This document shows, one piece after another, positions 42,346 to 51,155 of a stretch of DNA of 64,000 bases. The translations under genes were made by a program, and so were the position numbers. This stretch comes from Streptomyces sp. CB01249 (GTDB lineage: Bacteria; Actinomycetota; Actinomycetes; Streptomycetales; Streptomycetaceae): positions 275,969 to 339,968 of the forward strand of contig NZ_LISW01000005.1 of assembly GCF_001905735.1 (NCBI RefSeq), given 5' to 3'. A model generated the notes under the pieces. The model was not told the origin of the DNA and did no database searches. It worked only from the letters and a program-made list of their open reading frames with translations. Position 1 is the first letter of the stretch, and the number at the start of each line of letters is the position of its first letter.

Positions 42346-45300
42346 TCAGGAGCAGATGAAGCGCGCCGCGCCCCAGTCGCCGTGGTCACCGGTCTTGGAC
42401 CCGTTCGTGTCCGTGACCTTCAGGCGTACGTGCCGCGCCCCGTCGAGCGCCACATCGACCGGTACGGTCTCGGACGCCCCGGTCACCTTCGGCGAGGTCC
42501 ACAGCACCTTGCCGTCGGCCTCCACGGAGAACGCGACCTCGCCGTACCCGTTGATCTCGTCATCGATGCCGGCGTCCGCGGTGAACCGCGAGCACTGGCC
42601 GCCGAGGTAGACCTCGATGTCGGAGTCGGCGTGGGTGCCGATCCCCTTCTCGTACGTCTTCCCGGCCAGCGTGAGCGGGTGGCCGTCGGCCGCGCCCGAC
42701 TCGCCGTTGCTGCGGTCGCGCTCGGCGGGTCCGTAGCCGTTGGTCGCGGTCAGCCACTCCATGTCGCTCGCCCAGGTCTCACCGGTGGGCGGGGCGGGCA
42801 TGACGGAGACCGCCAGCCGCTCGGTGGCGGTGCGGGACTCGCCCGCCGACCGGTAGCGGGCGAGGGCGGTCAGCCGCTGCTCCCCCGCCTTCGCGTCCTT
42901 CGCCGGGGTGACCCGGACCTCGACGCGGCGGGTGGTGCCCGCCGGTATCCGCTTCACGGGCGCGGCGGGGGTGGCCTGCCAGCCCTCGGGGACGTCGAGC
43001 GTGACGGACGCGTCCGTGACGTCGGCCCGGCCCGCCGTCACGTCGACGGCGACGGTGCTCGGGGCGCCCGCGCCGGTCTCCTGGCCGCGCGGGGCGGTGA
43101 CGGCGGCCGTGGCGGTGGCGTTCCGGCCGCCGACCGCGCTGGTGTGCTCGAGCCGCACGGAGAACTTCCGGTCCGTGGGCAGGGGTGCGGTCTTGATCTT
43201 CACCACGCCGCCCCGGTCGTCCCGGTCGTAGAACCAGCCCTGCTTCGCCTTCGCGTACGCGGCCGCCGAGGTGAGGCGGGGCAGCTTGCCCCCCAGCTGG
43301 ACCGCGCTCGGCTCGGAGCCGGTGTGCACGGTGAACTCGTACGGGCGGCTGCTCTGCTTGCCCTTGAACTCCCCCTTGCTGGCGCCGATGTCCACGGTCA
43401 CGTCGCCGGAGCCCCGGGACGGTGCGCGGACGTCGGCGGTCTGCGTGGCGTACGCGCCGTCGCGGTGCTCGCGGGTCACACCGTCGTCCTCGTACAGCGT
43501 GAACGAGGAGCGGCCCTGCGGGTAGATGTCCCAGGCGAGCGGGGAGTCGGCGGTGCGGTCGGTGTACGAGCGGATGCCCGGCCACATCGGCACGCTCGCC
43601 CCGGCCTTCACGAACAGCGGCAGGGTGTCCAGCGGGGCGCTGTAGTCGTCGAGGGTGACGGGGCCCTGGTAGGTGCGCCCGGTCCAGTAGTCGGTCCAGG
43701 TGCCCTTCGGCAGGTAGATGCCGTCGCGCTCGGTGCTGTCCTCGTAGACCGGCGCGACGAGGAAGTCCTCGCCCGACATGAACTCGTACTTCGCGGCGTC
43801 GGTCGCGGCCTTCGGGTCGTCCGGGTACTCCAGGACCAGCGGGCGGACCATGCCGACACCGGTCTTGGTGGCCTCGTGGGCGTAGGAGTACTGGTAGGGC
43901 AGCAGCGACTCCTTGAGCTTGAGGTAGTCGCGGTTGATGGAGGTGTACGGCTCGCCGTAGCGGAAGGGCTGCTTGTCGCTGGCCGCCCAGCCGTCCATGG
44001 TCATCGTGGTTCCCAGGAACATCTTCCACTGGAGGTCACGGGTGTACGTCTTGGCGCTGCCGCCGAAGATGCCGTCGACGTCGCCCGTGGTGTAGGCGAG
44101 GCCGGACATCGTGGCGCCCGCGTAGGTCGGGATCTGCCAGCGGATGTAGTCCCAGGTGCCGTACTGGTCGCCGGACCACTGGACCCCGCAGCGCTGCGCG
44201 CCGGACCAGCTCTCGGGGGCGTACGTGAAGCCGCGCGCGTCGCTGTTGTCCTCGATGCCCTTGTACGCGTCCTTGCAGCCGTCGAGCGCGAACTTGTAGC
44301 CGTCGCCGACCCAGGCCACGTCCAGCTTCGCCACGCGCTGCCCGGCCTTGACCTGGTCGCCGAGCTTGTCGATGCCGTCCTCGGTCCAGAGCCCGGCCTG
44401 CATGCCCCGGTCCTGGAGGCCCTTCGCGGTCTCGGCGAGATTCTCGTAACCGCAGCCGTAGCCGTCGTTGACGAGCATCCAGCCGTTGGGCATGTCGTTG
44501 TCGAGGTAGCCGTCGGCGACCTTCAGCGCGTCCAGGGTGTGGCGCTCGCCCCGGTTGGCGTTGTGCAGGTAGCAGTCGGCGTCGCCGATCTCCATGCCGT
44601 AGACGGGCGGCAGGAACGGCTTGCCGGTGAGCTGCGTGTATTGGCCGATGACGTCCTTGGCGCTGTCACCGGCGAAGTAGTACGCGTCGAAGCGCCGCTC
44701 CTTCTCGCTGGTGGTCACCGGGTCGTTGAAGGCGTAGGTGCCCGGCGCGAAGGTGTTGCGGAAGACGCCGTAGCCGGCCGAGGAGAGGTAGAACGGCACC
44801 GAGTTGGGGTGGCCGCCGTCGTCCCAGTTGTAGTCGACGCCCACCTCGACGGTCTTGTCCCGGTGCGAGGTGTTGCCCCGGCCGTTCTGCATCCCGGCGC
44901 CGTAGAACTGCTCGTTCGCGCCGCGCGCCAGGGTCTGGGTGGTCTGCTCGGCGTCCCAGCTCAGCCCCTTCGCCTCGGACCAGACCTGGCTGCCGTCGGC
45001 CCGGTACAGGGCGAACCGCAAAGGCGACTTGTAGACACGGAGGGTGACGCTCCGGGTGGACAGCTCGTAGCGGTCGCCGCGCTCCTTCCAGCGGGTGCGG
45101 GGCGGGGTGCCCTGCGGGAGCACGATGGCGTCGCCGGCCGGGTCCTCGAAGGTGCCGTCGGGTGCGAGTTCGATGCGGAAGGTCTCCTCGGAGACGAAGC
45201 TGACCCGGGCCGCGGCGTCCCCCGCCGTCAGGCGGTACACGGCCCCGTCGGCCTTGAAGCCGGTGAGATCGCCGACCGTCGTGCCGGCGGGCTCCGCCGT

Positions 45301-45396
45301 GTCGTCGGCGCGGGCGGCGCCCGGTCCGGTGAGTACGGCGAGGAGTCCCAGCAGCGCTGCAACTACCGCCGATCTGATGCGCGTTGATGATTGCAT
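42346..45396 (-). CDS. Secreted GH31 alpha-glycosidase with NPCBM domain
   Basis: A 1016-residue extracellular enzyme. A signal peptide (about 1-30, ending GPGAARA) is followed by the GH31 N-terminal beta domain (GANEQFYGAGMQNGRGNTSHRD), then the barrel. The nucleophile Asp is in AKLDVAWVGDG and the acid/base Asp is in QWSGDQYGTWDYI. A beta-rich part follows, then an NEW3-like domain (about 740-850) and a C-terminal NPCBM carbohydrate-binding domain (about 860-1016, KGIGTHADSDIEVYLGGQCSRF). Probably cleaves alpha-linked sugars outside the cell; specificity unknown. The ATG at 45396 has no purine-rich ribosome site; a GCGCT/AGCGC palindrome lies directly before it. Confidence 0.93.
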   Translation of the reverse strand: MQSSTRIRSAVVAALLGLLAVLTGPGAARADDTAEPAGTTVGDLTGFKADGAVYRLTAGDAAARVSFVSEETFRIELAPDGTFEDPAGDAIVLPQGTPPRTRWKERGDRYELSTRSVTLRVYKSPLRFALYRADGSQVWSEAKGLSWDAEQTTQTLARGANEQFYGAGMQNGRGNTSHRDKTVEVGVDYNWDDGGHPNSVPFYLSSAGYGVFRNTFAPGTYAFNDPVTTSEKERRFDAYYFAGDSAKDVIGQYTQLTGKPFLPPVYGMEIGDADCYLHNANRGERHTLDALKVADGYLDNDMPNGWMLVNDGYGCGYENLAETAKGLQDRGMQAGLWTEDGIDKLGDQVKAGQRVAKLDVAWVGDGYKFALDGCKDAYKGIEDNSDARGFTYAPESWSGAQRCGVQWSGDQYGTWDYIRWQIPTYAGATMSGLAYTTGDVDGIFGGSAKTYTRDLQWKMFLGTTMTMDGWAASDKQPFRYGEPYTSINRDYLKLKESLLPYQYSYAHEATKTGVGMVRPLVLEYPDDPKAATDAAKYEFMSGEDFLVAPVYEDSTERDGIYLPKGTWTDYWTGRTYQGPVTLDDYSAPLDTLPLFVKAGASVPMWPGIRSYTDRTADSPLAWDIYPQGRSSFTLYEDDGVTREHRDGAYATQTADVRAPSRGSGDVTVDIGASKGEFKGKQSSRPYEFTVHTGSEPSAVQLGGKLPRLTSAAAYAKAKQGWFYDRDDRGGVVKIKTAPLPTDRKFSVRLEHTSAVGGRNATATAAVTAPRGQETGAGAPSTVAVDVTAGRADVTDASVTLDVPEGWQATPAAPVKRIPAGTTRRVEVRVTPAKDAKAGEQRLTALARYRSAGESRTATERLAVSVMPAPPTGETWASDMEWLTATNGYGPAERDRSNGESGAADGHPLTLAGKTYEKGIGTHADSDIEVYLGGQCSRFTADAGIDDEINGYGEVAFSVEADGKVLWTSPKVTGASETVPVDVALDGARHVRLKVTDTNGSKTGDHGDWGAARFICS

Positions 45397-45399
45397 AGA

Positions 45400-45412
45400 G
45401 CGCTTTTAGCGC
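45400..45412. promoter_or_regulatory. Palindrome next to the GH31 start
   Basis: GCGCTTTTAGCGC, five-base arms around TTT, ends three bases before the start codon of the GH31 gene (minus strand). It occupies the usual place of a ribosome site. It may be an operator, such as one for a LacI-type regulator, but no regulator gene is adjacent. Confidence 0.35.
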
Positions 45413-45445
45413 AGCACCGAGCATTTGACCATGGACAAAACGGAA

Positions 45446-45480
45446 CCGGCCCCGAACTTCATGAAGAAGTCCGGGGCCGG
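45446..45480 (-). terminator. Terminator after mshC
   Basis: CCGGCCCC at 45446-45453 pairs with GGGGCCGG at 45473-45480. The stem continues inward with one mismatch (AACTTC/GAAGT) to a loop of about five bases. It lies 39 bases after the mshC stop and before the GH31 promoter. Confidence 0.8.
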
Positions 45481-45518
45481 CGAAGTCGGCTGCTACGACG
45501 GAGAGTTACGAAAAAGAG

Positions 45519-46748
45519 CTACAGGGCCACGCCGAGAAGCGCGTCCACGGTGCGGGAGACGAGGCCGGGCGCGCCCTCGTCCGTGCCCCCCTCGTTGGTC
45601 TGCCGCTCGGCCCAGCGGTCGACCGCGGCCAGCGCGGCCGGGGCGTCCAGGTCGTCGGCGAGGGCCGCGCGGACCTCCTCGACCAGGGCGTCGGCGGACA
45701 GCCCGTCGGGGCGGGAGACGGCGGCACGCCAGCGGCCGAGCCGGGCCACCGCGTCGGCGAGCACCTGGTCGGTCCACTCCCAGTCGGAGCGGTAGTGGTG
45801 GGCGAGCAGGGCCAAGCGGATCGCGGCCGGGTCCACTCCGTCGCGGCGGAGCGCGGAGACGAAGACGAGGTTGCCCTTGGACTTGGACATCTTCTCGCCG
45901 TCCAGGGCGACCATGCCCGCGTGTACGTAAGCCTGCGCGAAGGGGTGCTCGCCGGTGAGCACCTGGGCGTGCGAGGCGCCCATCTCGTGGTGCGGGAAGG
46001 CCAGGTCGGAGCCGCCGCCCTGGACGTCGAAGCCCATGCCCAGGTGGTCGAGGGCGATGGCCACGCACTCGATGTGCCAGCCGGGGCGTCCGGCGCCGAG
46101 GGAGCCGCCGTCCCAGCTGGGCTCGCCCTCGCGGGCGGCCATCCAGAGCATGGGGTCGAGCGGGTTCTTCTTGCCGGGGCGCTCCGGGTCGCCGCCGCGT
46201 TCGGCGGAGAGCAGGCGCATGGCCTCGGCGTCGAGGTTCGACACCTCGCCGAAGTGCGGGTCGGTGTCCACGGAGAAGTAGATGTCGCCGTCGAGCTCGT
46301 AGGCGGCGCCCGCGTCGCGGAGCCGTTCCACGAGCGGCACGATGCCGGGTATCGCCTCGACGGCTCCGATGTAGTCCCGCGGCGGGAGCATGCGGAGCGC
46401 GGTCATGTCCTCGCGGAACAGGGCCGTCTCGCGCTCCGCGAGCTCGGTCCAGTCCTGTCCGTCGCGCACGGCCCGCTCCAGCAGCGGGTCGTCCACGTCC
46501 GTCACGTTCTGGACGTAGTGAACCTGCCGCTTGGTGTCGAGCCACACGCGCTGCACGAGGTCGAACGCGTTGTAGGTCGCCGCATGACCCATGTGGGTCG
46601 CGTCGTACGGCGTGATGCCGCAGACGTAGATGCGGGCGACGGGACCGGGGTCAAGGGTGATCCGTCCGCCGGTCGCGGTGTCGTGGATCCGAAGGTCGCG
46701 GCCCTTGCCGGGCAGGGCGGGGACCTCAGAAGCGGGCCAGGCATGCAT
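45519..46748 (-). CDS. mshC: Cysteine:glucosaminyl inositol ligase MshC (mycothiol synthesis)
   Basis: A 409-residue enzyme that joins cysteine to GlcN-Ins with ATP, the third step in making mycothiol, the main thiol of actinobacteria. It is built like cysteinyl-tRNA synthetase: the HIGH-like THMGHAATY in IYVCGITPYDATHMGH, zinc ligands in the GWHIECVAIA and PHHEMGASH segments, and KMSKSKGN. It is shorter than CysRS, lacking the anticodon-binding part, and has the MHAWPASEVPALPG start typical of MshC. The ATG at 46748 is used because longer frames upstream add non-conserved sequence. Last gene of a cluster with three conserved actinobacterial genes. Confidence 0.96.
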   Translation of the reverse strand: MHAWPASEVPALPGKGRDLRIHDTATGGRITLDPGPVARIYVCGITPYDATHMGHAATYNAFDLVQRVWLDTKRQVHYVQNVTDVDDPLLERAVRDGQDWTELAERETALFREDMTALRMLPPRDYIGAVEAIPGIVPLVERLRDAGAAYELDGDIYFSVDTDPHFGEVSNLDAEAMRLLSAERGGDPERPGKKNPLDPMLWMAAREGEPSWDGGSLGAGRPGWHIECVAIALDHLGMGFDVQGGGSDLAFPHHEMGASHAQVLTGEHPFAQAYVHAGMVALDGEKMSKSKGNLVFVSALRRDGVDPAAIRLALLAHHYRSDWEWTDQVLADAVARLGRWRAAVSRPDGLSADALVEEVRAALADDLDAPAALAAVDRWAERQTNEGGTDEGAPGLVSRTVDALLGVAL

Positions 46749-46858
46749 GCCACGAGCGTAACCGGATGCGGCTTCCGGATACGAACCGGAGGGGTGATCC
46801 TGACCGAAGAGGCACTCTTGCGCCGCCGCGCCCGGCGTGCATCGGGGCGGACCGGCCG

Positions 46859-47698
46859 TCAGACCGGCGGCCAGGGGATGGCGGGCCATTCACCGCTGGG
46901 CTCCCGGTGCAGCCCGGTCTCCCGCAGTCCGGCCACCCGGGCCCGCAGGGCCTCGGTCTCGGCCGCCGTGATGAGTTGGGCCAGCCGGGTGACCAGCGGG
47001 GCCCCGGGCTCCAGGGCGGCGGCCAGCCGGTCCAGGACCTCGACGGCCTCGGGGGTCAGGGGCTCGCCCGCCCAGCCCCAGAGCAGGGTGCGCAGCTTGT
47101 CGTCGGCGTTGAAGGTCACCCCGTGGTCGATGCCGTAGAGCCGGCCGCCGGGCGCGGGCAGCAGGTGGCCGCCCTTGCGGTCGCCGTTGTTGATGACGGC
47201 GTCCAGGACGGCGAGCCGCCGCAGCCGGGGGTCGTCCGCGTGCACCAGCAGGGCGGTCTTCCCCTCCCCCACCTCGGCGAACGCGACGGCCTTCCAGCCC
47301 TCGCCGGGCTCCTCGTCCTCGATGAGCGCGAGCAGCCCCGGCTCGTCCTCGCCCGGCTCCTCGGCCTCGATCCACAGCTGGCACATGCCCTGGCCGTACG
47401 GCCCGTCCCGCAGCACGGTCGGCGGGATCAGCCCCCAGCCCATGGCCTCGGAGACCTCGTAGGCGGCCACCTCGCGCTGGGCGAGGGTGCCGTCGGGGAA
47501 GTCCCAGAGCGGCTGCTCGCCGGCCACGGGCTTGTACACGCAGTACGCCTCCGCGCCCTCGTGGGCGACGGAGCAGTACAGCACCGCGTTGGACGCGCCG
47601 CGGACCTGCCCGAGGACGGTGAGCGTGCCCTCGGCCAGCAGGGCGACGTGCTCCGCGTCGGTCAGGCGCCCCGGCGGTATCCGTTCTGGCGCGGGCAT
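46859..47698 (-). CDS. PI-kinase-fold protein of the SCO1664 family
   Basis: A 279-residue conserved actinobacterial protein of unknown role with an atypical kinase fold. Lys56 (YCVYKP), the catalytic loop INNGDRKGGH with Asp173, and a DFG-like GIDHG with Asp191 are in the right order for the phosphoinositide kinase/HipA group. EVAAYEVSEAMGWGLIPPTVL is the helix and hinge usual in that group. This suggests phosphotransfer, but the substrate is unknown. The ATG at 47698 overlaps the DUF3090 gene by 37 bases; a later start is possible but would remove conserved residues. mshC follows 110 bases downstream. Confidence 0.85.
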   Translation of the reverse strand: MPAPERIPPGRLTDAEHVALLAEGTLTVLGQVRGASNAVLYCSVAHEGAEAYCVYKPVAGEQPLWDFPDGTLAQREVAAYEVSEAMGWGLIPPTVLRDGPYGQGMCQLWIEAEEPGEDEPGLLALIEDEEPGEGWKAVAFAEVGEGKTALLVHADDPRLRRLAVLDAVINNGDRKGGHLLPAPGGRLYGIDHGVTFNADDKLRTLLWGWAGEPLTPEAVEVLDRLAAALEPGAPLVTRLAQLITAAETEALRARVAGLRETGLHREPSGEWPAIPWPPV

Positions 47699-48252
47699 AC
47701 GTGTCCTTCCGGGTCGAGCGGCAGGCTGCACAGCGGGCAGGGCGGCCGGCCGGCGTTCACCACGTCCAGGGCGCGCTTGGCGAAGGCGCGGGCCTGGGCA
47801 CCGGAGAGCCGGACGCGGAGCATCGGCGGGCCGTTCTCCTCGTCCTGGAGCAGCCGCTCCTCGGCCTCGGCCAGGTCCTCGACGGAGTCGGCGTCCAGCT
47901 CGACCAGGGCCTGCGCCTCCACGATCATGCGCTGCTCCTCGCCGTCCCAGGCGAGCGCCATGGTGCCGACGCGGAACTCCTCCTCGACGGGGACGTCGAG
48001 CGGCGCGGTGTCCGTGACGTCCATCGGGGCGACGGCGGGCACCGGGGAGTTCCCGCCGGTGCGGCGTACGACCTCGTCCAGCAGTTCGTCCACGCGCTCG
48101 GCGAGCGCGGCGACCTGGGTCTTCTCCAGGGCCACGCTGGTGACACGTCCGCCTGAGGATGCCTGCAGGAAGAACGTACGGCGTCCAGGCAGCCCGACCG
48201 TGCCGGCCACGAAGCGGTCCGGGGGGTCGTAGAGGAACACCTGACGGGACAC
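47662..48252 (-). CDS. DUF3090 family protein
   Basis: A 196-residue conserved actinobacterial protein. It starts at a GTG (MSRQVFLYDPPDRFVAGTVGLPG), has a central beta-rich region with VALEKTQVAALAERVDELLDEV, and ends in CPLCSLPLDPEGHVCPRQNGYRRG, a four-cysteine zinc-knuckle-like tail. The function is unknown. It is encoded just upstream of the kinase-fold gene with overlap, and near the phosphatase gene, a grouping kept in many actinobacteria. The overlap suggests translational coupling. Confidence 0.88.
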   Translation of the reverse strand: MSRQVFLYDPPDRFVAGTVGLPGRRTFFLQASSGGRVTSVALEKTQVAALAERVDELLDEVVRRTGGNSPVPAVAPMDVTDTAPLDVPVEEEFRVGTMALAWDGEEQRMIVEAQALVELDADSVEDLAEAEERLLQDEENGPPMLRVRLSGAQARAFAKRALDVVNAGRPPCPLCSLPLDPEGHVCPRQNGYRRGA

Positions 48253-48344
48253 GTCCTGTCTCCCTTGAGAGTCGACGGGCAGATGGGGTGGGCCGGAGCC
48301 TCGGAAAGCGTTCTACGGCGCGTCCACCCTACTGCGCGCGGCGA

Positions 48345-49043
48345 TCACGGCGCCCCAGCGCCGCCCCCTACCGCCGCGTCCCCGGCGGCTCCGGCGTCCG
48401 GACCCGGTTCGCGGGGCGCGAGTCCGGCGAGGTCGCCCGTGTCGCCGAGGCGCACCAGATAGGGGCGGAGCCTCGTGTAGCGGATCGCGGTGACCGAGCA
48501 CGGGTCGGCCTGGAGGCGCTGGAAGAGGTCCAGGTGCATGCCGAGCGCGTCGGCGACCAGGGCCTTGATGATGTCGCCGTGCGAGCACATGACGTACGCC
48601 GCGTTCTCGCCGTGCTCCGCCTCGATCCGGGCGTTCCACTCCCGTACGGCGTCGACGGCGCGGGCCTGCATCGCGCGCATCGACTCGCCGCCGGGAAAGG
48701 CGGCGGCGGAGGGGTGCTGCTGGACGACGGTCATCAGCGGTTCGTCGGTGAGCTCGGCGAGCTTGCGGCCCGACCAGTCGCCGTAGTCGCACTCGCTGAT
48801 CCGGTCCTCGACGTGCAGCGGCAGGTCCGGGCGGGCGGCCAGCAGGGGTTCCAGGGTCTCCCGGCAGCGTTGCAGGGGGCTGCTGACGGCGGCGGCGAGC
48901 GGCAGCGCGGCCAGCCGGCCGGGGAGCGCGGCGGCCTGCGCGGCGCCACGCTCGTCCAGGGCGACGCCGGGCGTCCGGCCCGCGAGCACCCCGGCCGTGT
49001 TGGCGGTCGAGCGTCCGTGGCGTACGAGGATCAGGGTGGGCAT
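48345..49043 (-). CDS. Histidine phosphatase family protein (MSMEG_4193 type)
   Basis: A 232-residue phosphatase or mutase of the phosphoglycerate-mutase-like superfamily. The phospho-accepting His is in LILVRHGRSTAN (about residues 5-16), the second Arg is in SPLQRCRETLEPL, the Glu in ISECDYGDWSGR, and the second His in VMCSHGDIIKAL (about 157-168). The C-terminus is a Gly/Ala tail. Substrate unknown. Together with DUF3090 and the kinase-fold gene it forms a conserved actinobacterial set next to mshC. It is divergent from corA. Confidence 0.9.
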   Translation of the reverse strand: MPTLILVRHGRSTANTAGVLAGRTPGVALDERGAAQAAALPGRLAALPLAAAVSSPLQRCRETLEPLLAARPDLPLHVEDRISECDYGDWSGRKLAELTDEPLMTVVQQHPSAAAFPGGESMRAMQARAVDAVREWNARIEAEHGENAAYVMCSHGDIIKALVADALGMHLDLFQRLQADPCSVTAIRYTRLRPYLVRLGDTGDLAGLAPREPGPDAGAAGDAAVGGGAGAP

Positions 49044-49117
49044 GCGGTCCAGCGTACGGGCGCGACCCGGTTTCCTGACGGGGCCAAAGGTGCATACCGG
49101 TCCGCAGGCAGGGAAGA

Positions 49118-50113
49118 ATGCGCGCCGTGATTGTCGACTGCGCCATTTACCGCGACGGACGCCGGACCGAGGGCCCCGCCGACTTCTCCGACGCGCTCGC
49201 CCAGGCGCGGGAGTCCGGCGACGCGTTCCTCTGGATCGGCCTGCACGAGCCGACGGAGAAGGAGTTCGACCTCGTCAGCCACGAGTTCGGGCTGCACCCG
49301 CTGGCCGTGGAGGACGCCCTCTCCGCCCACCAGCGGCCCAAGCTGGAGGTGTACGACGACTCACTGTTCGCGGTGATCAAACCGGTGCTGTACGACCACG
49401 ACAGCGACACGGTCACCACGCACGAGCTGATGGTGTTCATGGGCGACTCGTTCGTCGTGACCGTCCGGCACGGCGAGGGCGCGCCGCTGGCGGCCGTACG
49501 CCGACGCCTGGAGGCCGACCCCGAGGTGCTGAAGCACGGGCCGACGGCGGTCCTGTACGCGGTGAGCGACGCGATCGTGGACCACTACATAGACGTGGCG
49601 GGCGAGCTCCAGGTGGACCTGGAGGAGCTGGAGACGCAGGTCTTCGCGCCGAGCGGTACGGACGACTCCAAGAACACCGCGGCCCGCATCTACACCTTCA
49701 AGCGCCAGGTGCTGGAGTTCCGCCGGGCGACGGTCCCGCTGACCGGGCCGATGGCCCGGCTGGCGGGCGCCGGGGTGCCGTTCGTCCAGGAGCACGCGCA
49801 GCCGTTCTTCCGGGACGTCCAGGACCACCTGACCCGGGCCAACGAGCAGGTGGAGGGGCTCGACCGGCTGCTGTCCGACATCCTGTCCGCGCATCTCGCG
49901 CAGATGGGGGTGCGGCAGAACGACGACATGCGCAAGATCTCCGCCTGGGCGGCGATGGCCGCGGTGCCGACGATGGTCGCGGGGATCTACGGGATGAACT
50001 TCGACCACATGCCGGAGCTGCGGTGGGTCGGCTCGTACCCGGTGGTGCTGCTGCTGATGGCCGGGGCGGTCGTGGGCCTGTACCGCCAGTTCAAGCGGCG
50101 CGGCTGGCTCTGA
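49118..50113 (+). CDS. corA: CorA-family magnesium/cobalt transporter
   Basis: A 331-residue divalent cation channel. A cytoplasmic N-terminal domain (about 1-260) has FLWIGLHEPTEKEFDLVSHEFGLHPLAVEDA and long helices that form the funnel. Two C-terminal transmembrane segments follow, with the pore signature YGMNFDHMPE (about 290-299) between them and a basic end (QFKRRGWL). Probably pentameric in the membrane, moving Mg2+ or Co2+. The ATG at 49118 is preceded by GGGAAG. No Mg riboswitch pattern was recognised in the 74-base gap to the divergent phosphatase. Confidence 0.94.
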   Translation: MRAVIVDCAIYRDGRRTEGPADFSDALAQARESGDAFLWIGLHEPTEKEFDLVSHEFGLHPLAVEDALSAHQRPKLEVYDDSLFAVIKPVLYDHDSDTVTTHELMVFMGDSFVVTVRHGEGAPLAAVRRRLEADPEVLKHGPTAVLYAVSDAIVDHYIDVAGELQVDLEELETQVFAPSGTDDSKNTAARIYTFKRQVLEFRRATVPLTGPMARLAGAGVPFVQEHAQPFFRDVQDHLTRANEQVEGLDRLLSDILSAHLAQMGVRQNDDMRKISAWAAMAAVPTMVAGIYGMNFDHMPELRWVGSYPVVLLLMAGAVVGLYRQFKRRGWL

Positions 50114-50128
50114 CGCCCCGGCCGCCCG

Positions 50129-50917
50129 TCAGGCGTACTCGGGCGCGGGCGTCGCGGGTCCGCCGAGGGCGTCGCGCCGGGCGGGCGGGGCCAGGCTGAC
50201 CATGCGCCGCCAGCCGCCGAGGCGTTCGTACGCGTACATGGCGTGGATGCCCGCGGCGAGCACGGCGGCCTTCGCGCGGGACCAGCCGAGCACCCGGCCC
50301 ATGTGGTCCATGACGGCGAGGCTGACGTCGCGGTAGACCCGGATCTCGGCGAGGGCGCACTCGCGCAGGATGCGCTGGATCGTGCGGCCGTGCCCGGCGT
50401 ACGCGAAGCGCAGCAGCTCCTCGTGGCAGTACGCGAGGTGGTTGTCCTCGTCGTTGGAGATCATCCGGACCGCGCGGCCGAGCTCGGGGTGGTCCGCGAA
50501 GTGCTTGGTCAGCAGCTGCATCTGCTCGGACGCGCGCTGCTCGGTGACCCGGCTGTGGGCCAGGTACGTGATGATGTCGCGCTCGGTCAGGGGCTCGTCG
50601 CGGCCCAGCTGCTCGTGCGCGAGTCCGATGCCGTGGCGCTCCAGGAGCATCGTGTAGTCGGTGTCCGGGGGGACGGGCCCGGGGGCCAGGCCGCGCTTCT
50701 TGAGCAGCGCGTTGAAGATTCGGCCGTGCTTGTCCTCGTCGGCGCCGTGCCGGGCGATCTTGGGGGCCAGCGGGCGCTGGCTCTCGGGGACGAGGGCCGC
50801 GATCCGGCCGTTCTCCCAGCCGCCCTGGGACTCGCCGCTGGCCGCGATGGAGCAGAACAGCCGGAACGAGTCGTCGTTGTCGAGGATCTCCTCGAACAGG
50901 TTCTTTGCCGAGAGCAT
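50129..50917 (-). CDS. Ferritin-like di-iron family protein, function unknown
   Basis: A 262-residue helical protein. Two metal-site pairs are seen: DEDKHGRIF (about 58-66) and NDEDNHLAYCHEEL (about 150-163), each with the ExxH-like spacing of di-iron proteins. The helical packing and FRLFCSIAASGESQGGWEN start fit the ferritin-like superfamily. It may be an oxygenase or an iron store; the function is unknown. The start is the ATG at 50917 with GGAGGTGG upstream. It converges with corA, with only 15 bases between the stops. Confidence 0.8.
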   Translation of the reverse strand: MLSAKNLFEEILDNDDSFRLFCSIAASGESQGGWENGRIAALVPESQRPLAPKIARHGADEDKHGRIFNALLKKRGLAPGPVPPDTDYTMLLERHGIGLAHEQLGRDEPLTERDIITYLAHSRVTEQRASEQMQLLTKHFADHPELGRAVRMISNDEDNHLAYCHEELLRFAYAGHGRTIQRILRECALAEIRVYRDVSLAVMDHMGRVLGWSRAKAAVLAAGIHAMYAYERLGGWRRMVSLAPPARRDALGGPATPAPEYA

Positions 50918-51098
50918 CACTGCCACCTCCGTGCCGCGTCGCCGAGCGCCAGTCAAATGCGCCGGGCCGGGGCGGGCAACAGGAGCGGGCGGCGGCTGGG
51001 CCGAACGGGTGGCGGCGCGTGGAGGCTCCAGCGCGGACGGCGAACCGTTTTTGCGTACACCCGTAACCCCGCCGGGCCGCCCGCGTTGTTCCCCGTGA

Positions 51099-51140
51099 CG
51101 GCCGTGGCGGGGAGGACCCCCCGAGCCCCCACCACGGCCG
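51099..51140 (-). terminator. Terminator after the LLM oxidoreductase gene
   Basis: CGGCCGTGG (51099-51107) pairs with CCACGGCCG (51132-51140). The loop holds a further GGGG/CCCC stem. It lies 16 bases after the stop on the minus strand. Confidence 0.6.
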
Positions 51141-51155
51141 CAGAGCCTCTTCCCG

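Noticed and set aside
45519..46748. Cysteinyl-tRNA synthetase
   Set aside because: The HIGH-like and KMSKS motifs are shared, but the length of 409 residues, lack of the anticodon-binding part and the N-terminal sequence fit MshC.
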